Source of the DNA: Hennigella sp045599065
GTDB taxonomy: Bacteria; Bacillota_I; Bacilli_A; Mycoplasmatales; Mycoplasmoidaceae
Assembly: GCA_045599065.1 (NCBI GenBank)
Contig: JAZRVJ010000051.1
Span: forward strand, 1-11,622
DNA length: 11,622 bases
Direction of reading: 5' to 3'
Shown: in pieces, positions 6,585-11,622 of the stretch
How positions within the stretch are numbered: position 1 is the first letter of the stretch
How the letters are laid out: each line of letters opens with the position of its first letter
Translations under genes and position numbers: made by a program
Notes under the pieces: generated by a model
Told to the model about the DNA's origin: nothing
Database searches by the model: none
Seen by the model: the letters and a program-made list of their open reading frames with translations, nothing else

Positions 6585-7213
6585 TATTTAAGTTCCTCCT
6601 CATATTTCTTAATTGCTTCTTCAGTTAAAACTAACATATCAGCATTTAATAAATCATAAACGCTTAAATGACCTTTTGTTTGAACGTATACGTTTGGAAT
6701 ATTTCTTCCAGCTAAATATAATTCATCATTATATTCTAATACGTCAACGATGATCTTCTTATCAACATTAGCATTAACATTCTTTAATACTTCAACTAAA
6801 CTCTTAGTTTTACTATCAGCTAATTCAATCTTATCGATAACGATAATGTTATTGTTAGCTAGCTTATCACTTAATATAGATTTTGTTGCTAATTGAACAA
6901 CTTTCTTATTAACCTTTAAATTGTACTTTCTTGGAGTAGGGCCGAATACAACTCCACCACCAACCCATTGAGGTGCTCTAGTTGAGCCTTGTCTTGCTCT
7001 ACCAGTTCCTTTTTGTCTGTAAGGTTTCTTTCCTCCACCACTAACTTCTGTACGAGTCTTAGTGTCAGCTGTTCCTTGACGTAAGCCGGCACGTTGAGAA
7101 TTAATGACGTCACATACTACTTGCATATTTGGTTCAATAGCAAATACTTCATTAGCTAATTCTAAAGTTCTAACTTCAGTTCCAGCTTGATTTAATACTT
7201 TAATACTTGGCAT
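6584..7213 (-). CDS. rplD: 50S ribosomal protein L4
   Basis: L4 is an early assembly protein whose long loop reaches the exit tunnel near L22. In E. coli it also represses its own operon, at both transcription and translation, by binding the S10 leader. The 209 residues show the tunnel loop at KPYRQKGTGRARQGSTRAPQ (63-82), followed by WVGGGVVFGPTPR (83-95), and the C-terminal NVYVQTKGHLSVYDLLNAD (174-192). K63 falls where macrolide resistance changes occur in E. coli and is unaltered here. AAGGAG precedes the ATG, and the gap to the rplC stop is 16 nt. Since a structured leader lies upstream of rpsJ, L4 is the first candidate for its ligand, but this is inference. Confidence 0.98.
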   Translation of the reverse strand: MPSIKVLNQAGTEVRTLELANEVFAIEPNMQVVCDVINSQRAGLRQGTADTKTRTEVSGGGKKPYRQKGTGRARQGSTRAPQWVGGGVVFGPTPRKYNLKVNKKVVQLATKSILSDKLANNNIIVIDKIELADSKTKSLVEVLKNVNANVDKKIIVDVLEYNDELYLAGRNIPNVYVQTKGHLSVYDLLNADMLVLTEEAIKKYEEELK

Positions 7214-7229
7214 CGTTATTTCTCCTTTC

Positions 7230-7886
7230 TTACTTAGCTAGTGCTTCAGGGTTAACAGCAGGTTTGTGAGCTTTAACACCATTTGAAATAATAACAAATG
7301 ATTGATTAGCTCCAGGTACGTTACCTCTAACTAGCACAACGTTTCTTTCTAAATCGATTTTTGCGATACTTAAGTTTTGAATTGTTGTAACTTCTCCACC
7401 TAATCTACCAGGCATCTTCTTACCTTTTTTAACTCTAGCAGCATCGATAGATCCCATAGAACCTACACCTCTATGATAACCTGATCCATGTCCTTTTGGT
7501 CCAATGTGGAAGTTGTGACGTTTAACACCACCAGCATATCCCTTACCTTTAGAGATACCAGTTACGTCAACGATTTCACCTTCTACAAATATATTTGCTT
7601 TAACTTCTTGACCTACTTCGAACGCTAACATTTCCTCTCCAGCGATCTCTTTTACGAAGCGCTTAGGGTTTGTGTTTACTTTCTTAGCATGTCCATCTTC
7701 AGCTTTGTTGATGCTCTTAACATCACCATAGCCTAATTGTACTGCTTGATAACCATCAGTTTCAGCAGTTTTCTTTTGTAATACAACATTTGGTGTTACA
7801 TCAATAACTGTTACAGGAATTAATGTGCCATCTGCTGCAAAAATTTGAGTCATTCCGACTTTTTTACCTAAGATTCCTTTGGCCAT
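7230..7886 (-). CDS. rplC: 50S ribosomal protein L3
   Basis: L3 is one of the two assembly-initiating proteins of the large subunit, and its extension reaches close to the peptidyl transferase centre. The 218 residues start MAKGILGKKVGMTQIFAADG. Landmarks are VTVIDVTPNVVLQKKTAE (25-42), EIVDVTGISKGKGYAGGVKR (104-123) and KGKKMPGRLGGEVTTIQNL (154-172). The C-terminus runs about ten residues past Bacillus L3 (ending KPAVNPEALAK), a small lineage difference. AAGGAGGAAGAACTC precedes the ATG. The 26-nt gap to rpsJ is the longest within the cluster and holds no promoter. Confidence 0.98.
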   Translation of the reverse strand: MAKGILGKKVGMTQIFAADGTLIPVTVIDVTPNVVLQKKTAETDGYQAVQLGYGDVKSINKAEDGHAKKVNTNPKRFVKEIAGEEMLAFEVGQEVKANIFVEGEIVDVTGISKGKGYAGGVKRHNFHIGPKGHGSGYHRGVGSMGSIDAARVKKGKKMPGRLGGEVTTIQNLSIAKIDLERNVVLVRGNVPGANQSFVIISNGVKAHKPAVNPEALAK

Positions 7887-7912
7887 GAGTTCTTCCTCCT
7901 TCTTTGCTCATT

Positions 7913-8215
7913 TTATTTTAGAATGATATCTACACCTGCAGGTATTTCAAGATGTACTAATGCATCAAGAGTTTTTGGTGTAGCTTGAATGTCGATTAAT
8001 CTCTTGTGAGTTCTTCTTTCAAATTGTTCACGGCTATCTTTATGTTTATGAGGTGAACGAATAATTGTGAAAACTTCTCTTTCTGTTGGAAGTGGAATTG
8101 GTCCAGAAACAACAGCTCCTGTCTTCTTCGCAGCTTCAACGATTCTTTTTGCAGATTCATCTAATAATCTGTGATCATAAGAAATTAATTTAATTCTTAA
8201 TGTCTTTTGTGCCAT
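7913..8215 (-). CDS. rpsJ: 30S ribosomal protein S10 (NusE)
   Basis: S10 is in the head of the small subunit and, as NusE, also joins NusB and NusG in transcription antitermination. The chosen ATG (8213-8215) gives 100 residues, the normal length, opening MAQKTLRIKLISYDHRLLD. Signatures are VVSGPIPLPTEREVFTI (35-51), SPHKHKDSREQFERRTHKRL (54-73) and IPAGVDIILK at the end. The frame is open further up to 8323, but those codons fall in the untranslated leader. AAGGAGG (8224-8230) lies 8 nt before the chosen ATG. It is the first gene of the ribosomal operon, transcribed from the promoter at 8351-8379 through the leader. Confidence 0.98.
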   Translation of the reverse strand: MAQKTLRIKLISYDHRLLDESAKRIVEAAKKTGAVVSGPIPLPTEREVFTIIRSPHKHKDSREQFERRTHKRLIDIQATPKTLDALVHLEIPAGVDIILK

Positions 8216-8345
8216 TTTTGCTTCCTCCTTATAGTATTCTTGTACTTTAAGACTTAGCTCATTGTGAATTACCTGATGCACTCGTATAATTGGCAACTCA
8301 ACCGTGTGTATCAGCAACCTCACAAATCCCCGCCTTCTTAAGCCT
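8216..8345 (-). promoter_or_regulatory. structured 5' leader of the S10 ribosomal operon
   Basis: From the predicted transcription start near 8345 to the rpsJ start there are about 130 nt without a gene. Three complementary arm pairs are nested in order: TTAAGA (8336-8341) with TCTTAA (8247-8252); TTGTGA (8320-8325) with TCACAA (8262-8267); and CTGATACAC (8306-8314) with GTGCATCAG (8273-8281), the last with one A-C mismatch. The two inner stems are separated by a symmetric 5 x 5 internal loop. The apex may hold a weaker hairpin, GGTTG/CAATT (8299-8303 with 8288-8292). No U-tract follows and no anti-Shine-Dalgarno pairing is evident, so the mechanism is not visible. Such an arrangement fits an autoregulatory ribosomal-protein leader (L4 is the ligand in E. 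coli). Ligand and family membership are inference. Confidence 0.7.
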
Positions 8346-8350
8346 CATAT

Positions 8351-8379
8351 ATTGTACTCTTTTCAAGTATAAAAGTCAA
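8351..8379 (-). promoter_or_regulatory. sigma-A promoter of the S10-spc operon
   Basis: On the minus strand TTGACT (8374-8379) and TACAAT (8351-8356) are separated by exactly 17 bp, each one base off consensus. The expected start is near 8345. Directly upstream, AAAAATATTTT (8385-8395) followed by more T forms an A/T tract resembling an UP element, in keeping with a strongly expressed operon. It is the only good promoter seen for the whole ribosomal cluster. Confidence 0.88.
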
Positions 8380-8454
8380 GGAAAAAAATATTTTTGTTTG
8401 AGAACCTATTCTTATCTTAAAAATACAGACTTTATTTTAAGGTTCGTTTAAAAC

Positions 8455-8487
8455 AAAAAATAGGAAATTTAACGAAAATTTCCTATT
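8455..8487 (-). terminator. intrinsic terminator of the upstream three-gene operon
   Basis: A perfect 12-bp stem (arms 8476-8487 and 8459-8470) with a 5-nt loop is followed on the minus strand by a run of T interrupted once by G. It begins 28 nt after the TGA of the aldo/keto reductase gene and separates that operon from the ribosomal promoter. T-rich sequence also follows on the plus strand (8491-8497), but no plus-strand gene needs it. Confidence 0.88.
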
Positions 8488-8515
8488 AGTATTTTTTTGC
8501 CTATTTTTTGGCGTT

Positions 8516-9523
8516 TCATTCACCAAATGTTTCTACAACGCTTTTTAACTTTTTAGTGATGTTTAATCCATAAGGGCATCGAGATTCACACATATGGCAT
8601 TCAATGCATTCACTAGCTTTTACCTTTAATCCATTATATCTATCAAACGCCCAATCTTTTAAATTATATTTCTTAACATAGTTCTCAAATAAGAAACAAT
8701 TTGCGATATCGATTCCTTTAGTACATGGTTGGCAATATCCGCACCTCCTACAAAAATCATTACCTAATTTATTTTTAGTTCCTCCAATGTACTTAGTTTC
8801 TTCATCATTTAATTTGATATCAGATTGGCTCACAGAAGCATTTTCTTTTACTTGGTCTATTGAATCCATACCAGGTATAGCTACATTTACGCTTTCATTA
8901 TTCAATATATATTTTAAAGCAATATTAGCATTATCAATATTTCCACCAGCTAATGGTTTCATAACTATTACGCCAATTCCTTTTTTATTAGCTTTTAAAA
9001 ATAAATCATTAGCTTTATCTTCAATAAAATTGTAAGGGAATTGAATTGTTTCAAAGATATCATAATATGGTACTTCTTCGTTTAAAACTTTTTCGATAAA
9101 TTCATAACTATGTGATGTTAGACCTATGTGTTTAATTTGTCCTTTTTCTTTGGCTTCAAGCAAAGCTTTAATAGCACCAGAATAATCACATTCTCCTCTT
9201 AAATTATGCATTTGATATAAATCAATATAATTTGTTTTAAAGTTTGATAAACTCGTTTTGATATCATTTAGCATTGCATCATAAGTTCTTGCCATAGATT
9301 TTGTAGCTAAAACAAATCTTTCTCTTCTTCCTTCAATTGCACAACCAAACAAAGATTCTGATACAGTATATCCTCTAGCGCTATCTATAAAGTTAATTCC
9401 TTGATTGATTAATTCACTCACAATATCATAAGCAGTATCTTTGCTAACTCTTTGTAAAGGTATACCACCACAACCTATTTCACTAACTTTTAAATTAGTA
9501 TTACCTAAAGTACGATAATTCAT
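8516..9523 (-). CDS. aldo/keto reductase with C-terminal 2x[4Fe-4S] ferredoxin-like domain
   Basis: This is a predicted cytoplasmic NAD(P)H-linked oxidoreductase of the AKR-plus-ferredoxin class (COG1453-like); the substrate is unknown. Residues 1 to ~245 form the AKR barrel, opening MNYRTLGNTNLKVSEIGCGG, with the catalytic tetrad D47, Y52, K75 and H106 visible in FIDSARGY, LATKS and YQMHN. VMKPLAGGN (187-195) and NVAIPGMDS (213-221) are typical late-barrel strands. The C-terminal part has C258, C261, C264, C267 and then C306, C309, C312, C316 (CxxCxxCxxxCP), so two iron-sulfur clusters are likely. No signal peptide is seen. The ATG follows the TAA of the upstream gene with no gap and has AAGGAG 6 nt before it. 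Last gene of a three-gene operon; ends in TGA. Confidence 0.93.
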   Translation of the reverse strand: MNYRTLGNTNLKVSEIGCGGIPLQRVSKDTAYDIVSELINQGINFIDSARGYTVSESLFGCAIEGRRERFVLATKSMARTYDAMLNDIKTSLSNFKTNYIDLYQMHNLRGECDYSGAIKALLEAKEKGQIKHIGLTSHSYEFIEKVLNEEVPYYDIFETIQFPYNFIEDKANDLFLKANKKGIGVIVMKPLAGGNIDNANIALKYILNNESVNVAIPGMDSIDQVKENASVSQSDIKLNDEETKYIGGTKNKLGNDFCRRCGYCQPCTKGIDIANCFLFENYVKKYNLKDWAFDRYNGLKVKASECIECHMCESRCPYGLNITKKLKSVVETFGE

Positions 9524-10363
9524 TTAAAACTCCTTGTCTATTTCAAAAACAAATTTTTCTTGATTTCTTGGATGATTAAATTCAATATGATAAAACTCAA
9601 GCATCATTCTATCCTGATTATCTACACCATAAATTTTATCACCTATAATTGGATGCATTATGCTTGATAAATGTGCTCTGATTTGGTGCTTTTTACCACC
9701 ATCGATCCTTACAATTAATTTTGAAATATTGTTCTTTGTTTCTATTACTTTATAATGTGTTTTTATATTATCATTAATTTTACTCTTAATTACTACTTGT
9801 TTATTGTTTACATGTCTATCAGATTTGATATCATAACTTATTGTATCTTCCTTTTTACCGAATACACCTTTACATAAACAAACATATTCTTTAGTTACAT
9901 TCTTGTTTTCCCATTCGTTTGATATATAACTTGCGCTAAAGATGTTTTTAGCTATTACTATCATTCCACTAGTTTCATAATCTAATCGATGCAAATGTGT
10001 AAAATAAATATTGCAATTTTTATAATAATTAGCAACCGCATTTATTAAAGTATCGCATCTCTCACCATCTGGATGAACCAACATCGATATCGGTTTATAT
10101 ACAATTAATATGTCATCATCTTCGTATAGCACACTAATTTTATAGTTGAATGGTATATATTTATCCTTCATCAGTATTGAGTCATCGATATCTATATAGT
10201 CAGTTTTTTCTAAAGGAATATTTGAATTCTTTATAGCTACATCATTTACTCTTACTTTTCTATTTTGAACTAAAATGTATTTATTTTTACTAGATACTTT
10301 AAAATAAGAAAATAACTCATCTATGCTTTCAAATTCAAATTTAGAATTAGAAATATTAAACAT
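9524..10363 (-). CDS. RluA-family RNA pseudouridine synthase with S4 domain
   Basis: It converts uridine to pseudouridine in rRNA or tRNA; the target site cannot be told from sequence. The 279 residues have an N-terminal S4-like RNA-binding part (about 14-61, ending in a YIDIDD strand), then the RluA catalytic fold. Visible motifs are YKPISMLVHP (89-98), HRLDYETSG (125-133) with catalytic D128, and GGKKHQIRAHLSSIMHPIIG (222-241). The start overlaps the stop of the preceding gene as TAATG, and AGGAAA lies 8 nt upstream, which supports coupled translation. The sequence is AT-rich and divergent in the S4 part but nothing is missing. Family assignment is firm; assignment to RluD or another subgroup is not. 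Confidence 0.92.
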   Translation of the reverse strand: MFNISNSKFEFESIDELFSYFKVSSKNKYILVQNRKVRVNDVAIKNSNIPLEKTDYIDIDDSILMKDKYIPFNYKISVLYEDDDILIVYKPISMLVHPDGERCDTLINAVANYYKNCNIYFTHLHRLDYETSGMIVIAKNIFSASYISNEWENKNVTKEYVCLCKGVFGKKEDTISYDIKSDRHVNNKQVVIKSKINDNIKTHYKVIETKNNISKLIVRIDGGKKHQIRAHLSSIMHPIIGDKIYGVDNQDRMMLEFYHIEFNHPRNQEKFVFEIDKEF

Positions 10364-11397
10364 TATTTGTCTTTCCTAATAATCTTTGCAAATCCTTTTG
10401 CAACGAAATAAAAACCAAGATCTGATAAATGTGCACCATCTACGCTTCCGTCTTTATTAATTTCTTTTATTAGTTCGGTTCCGTCGACGAATGTGATGTT
10501 GTATTTTTCACACATTGCTTTTTGTGCATCATAAAATTCTTTTCTATAATTAGCATATCCTGTTTTAACTAAGCCCATAGCTTCATCAAAGTGAGATACT
10601 AAGTATATTTTGATATCATCTTTGTTTTTTAAATTTTCCATAAAGTATGGAAACTTTTCGTTAAATAGTGCAGCACCGGCTGTATTACATTCGACTTCAA
10701 AAATTAAATATTTCTTATCTTCAATCATATTTAATATCTCAAGCATTCTATGCTCCATTTTACATGAGCCACTAAATCCTAAATTAATTACATTTAGATT
10801 TAGCATTCTTCCTAATATTGCGCCATAATCCATACCCGGTCTTGTTGCACAACCACCTTGAGAGATGCTAGTTCCATAAATTACTAGTGTTTCTTGATTT
10901 AATTTATAGAATTTAAATTTAGCGTCTTCATTTACCCCAACAAATGCACTTTCTAATATTTGATATAGTGGGAAATATAATCTATATTCAAATTCTTTGT
11001 CAAAACAGTCATTTAGTAAATCAACTGTGTATTCAGATTTATTGATCTTTGTACAATTTAAAAATACCCATTTACCTTTTTCTTTTACATACAAACTAAA
11101 ACCTATTGTGCCAACTGCTGTCATATGAGACATATATGCAGCACCAGCTAATTTTGCTTTTAATTTAATTGTTTTAGCGTTAGTTTTAAAACAGATATTA
11201 AAACCTGCTGGGTTTAATTTTAATGTTTCGACGTTTTCTGATACAAAGCTGTCATCTAATCTATTATATATTTTAGATTCAAAGGCTCTTCCCATAATAC
11301 ATGAATTATTTAAATCATACCATTTAATGCCATCTTCCACAGTACTGATGTTTTCTAACATGTTTTTATCAATTTCAAAAATACTTTTTCTTGCCAT
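10363..11397 (-). CDS. SGNH/GDSL-type esterase with N-terminal GxDLY-like domain
   Basis: This is a predicted serine hydrolase (esterase or deacetylase, substrate unknown) of the two-domain class that pairs a beta-sandwich N-domain with an SGNH domain. The N-domain (about 20-165) carries GFSLYVKEKGKWVFL (99-113), a variant of the GxDLY motif with Ser in place of Asp. The SGNH part (about 170-344) shows GTSISQGG (175-182) with nucleophile S177, NLGFSG (205-210), the block III Asn in ECNTAG (N238), and D320 and H323 in DGAHLSDLGF. No signal peptide or membrane segment is seen, so it is probably cytoplasmic. AGAGG lies 8 nt before the ATG. First gene of a coupled operon with the pseudouridine synthase and reductase; no functional link between them is evident. 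Confidence 0.88.
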   Translation of the reverse strand: MARKSIFEIDKNMLENISTVEDGIKWYDLNNSCIMGRAFESKIYNRLDDSFVSENVETLKLNPAGFNICFKTNAKTIKLKAKLAGAAYMSHMTAVGTIGFSLYVKEKGKWVFLNCTKINKSEYTVDLLNDCFDKEFEYRLYFPLYQILESAFVGVNEDAKFKFYKLNQETLVIYGTSISQGGCATRPGMDYGAILGRMLNLNVINLGFSGSCKMEHRMLEILNMIEDKKYLIFEVECNTAGAALFNEKFPYFMENLKNKDDIKIYLVSHFDEAMGLVKTGYANYRKEFYDAQKAMCEKYNITFVDGTELIKEINKDGSVDGAHLSDLGFYFVAKGFAKIIRKDK

Positions 11398-11505
11398 AAA
11401 TATTACCTCTCATAAATATAGTATACTACTTTTTTATTATCTTTAATATAAATTATTTTATTTATTTAATTTTTATGATAAAACCCGAGTTTGCCACTTA
11501 TATAT
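11398..11505. other. AT-rich region upstream of the SGNH operon, no clear promoter
   Basis: A possible -10 (TATACT, minus strand, 11420-11425) lies close to the ribosome binding site, but the matching -35 position (11443-11448, TATTAA) is poor, so the promoter is not established. An imperfect 12-bp palindrome, AAACCCGAGTTT, is at 11481-11492 and is the only GC-containing block in the stretch. Confidence 0.3.
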
Positions 11506-11538
11506 AAAATAATCCTCTGAAAAATAGAGGATTATTTT
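11506..11538. terminator. probable intrinsic terminator, possibly bidirectional
   Basis: A perfect 13-bp stem (11506-11518 with 11526-11538) encloses a 7-nt loop (GAAAAAT). The end of the stem is a T run on both strands (ATTATTTT), so either direction could work. As all visible genes are on the minus strand, it most likely ends a gene lying to the right of the window. Between it and the right edge I see no gene. Confidence 0.65.
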
Positions 11539-11622
11539 TGAAAATGTATGTTTTTTTTATGTTTTTGTGAATTTTTATTAATTTTTAAGTATTTTTGTTC
11601 ATTTATCATTTTGTATAATTAT

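Noticed and set aside
6916..7113. Second minus-strand frame inside rplD
   Set aside because: Out-of-frame overlap fully inside L4, with no family resemblance and no initiation signal.
8216..8323. N-terminal extension of S10, or a leader peptide from the ATG at 8323
   Set aside because: It falls in the untranslated leader, has no ribosome binding site, and makes S10 36 residues longer than the family; the strong site at 8224-8230 fixes the start at 8215.
8499..8512. Short GCC/GGC inverted repeat just after the reductase gene
   Set aside because: Only 3 bp of stem with an A/T loop; the 12-bp hairpin next to it explains termination.
8787..9035. Plus-strand reading frame inside the aldo/keto reductase gene
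   Set aside because: Antisense shadow of a gene with intact motifs; no ribosome binding site or recognisable protein.
11532..11609. 25-codon minus-strand ORF near the right edge
   Set aside because: It has no ribosome binding site, is Lys/Asn-rich as expected from random AT-rich DNA, and its stop falls inside the terminator hairpin. An in-frame TAA just upstream shows it is not the tail of an outside gene.
11614..11619. TATAAT on the plus strand as a rightward promoter
   Set aside because: No -35 hexamer at 16-18 bp (only TTGTTC at 13 bp) and no TGn extension; AT-rich DNA yields such matches often.
1..11622. Possible mobile element, CRISPR array, tRNA or prophage content
   Set aside because: No direct-repeat arrays, transposase-like proteins, terminal inverted repeats or tRNA-like folds were seen; nearly all sequence is accounted for by core genes.

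Overview
The window reads as chromosome from a low-GC, Firmicutes/Bacillota-type bacterium. The evidence is AT-rich DNA, strong AGGAGG-type ribosome binding sites, zinc-type S14, Bacillus-like ribosomal protein sequences, and S10 and spc gene clusters fused into one run. TGG encodes Trp, no TGA falls inside any gene, and TGA is used as a stop for the gene ending at 8516, so this is the standard bacterial code and not the Mycoplasma code. The exact lineage cannot be fixed from the sequence; gut Erysipelotrichia- or RF39/Acholeplasma-like groups would fit. Every gene I can support is on the minus strand.

Right part (8516-11622): an intergenic stretch with a strong hairpin (11506-11538) is followed by a tightly coupled three-gene operon: a GxDLY/SGNH-type esterase, an RluA-family pseudouridine synthase with an S4 domain, and an aldo/keto reductase with a C-terminal double-cluster ferredoxin-like domain. 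The first junction is a TAATG overlap and the second is TAAATG. A clear intrinsic terminator (8455-8487) closes it.

Middle (8216-8454): the control region of the ribosomal operon. It has a near-consensus sigma-A promoter (TTGACT, 17 bp, TACAAT) with an A/T tract just upstream, then a leader of about 130 nt. The leader can fold into three nested stems and ends in a strong Shine-Dalgarno site. This is the least explained part of the window.

Left part (1-8215): rpsJ, rplC, rplD, rplW, rplB, rpsS, rplV, rpsC, rplP, rpmC, rpsQ, rplN, rplX, rplE, rpsN (type Z), rpsH, rplF, rplR and the 5' part of rpsE, which runs off the left edge. Spacers are mostly 2-26 nt, with one overlap (rplD/rplW). No internal promoter or terminator is visible, including at the rpsQ-rplN junction where the separate spc operon begins in E. 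coli. Gene order is the canonical one and all proteins look intact.

There is no mobile element, CRISPR array, tRNA or rRNA, and no sign of a wholly new system. Most of the window is an ordinary core operon. The items worth a second look are the rpsJ leader, the poorly initiated and N-terminally extended L29, and the small mixed-function operon lying next to the ribosomal promoter.
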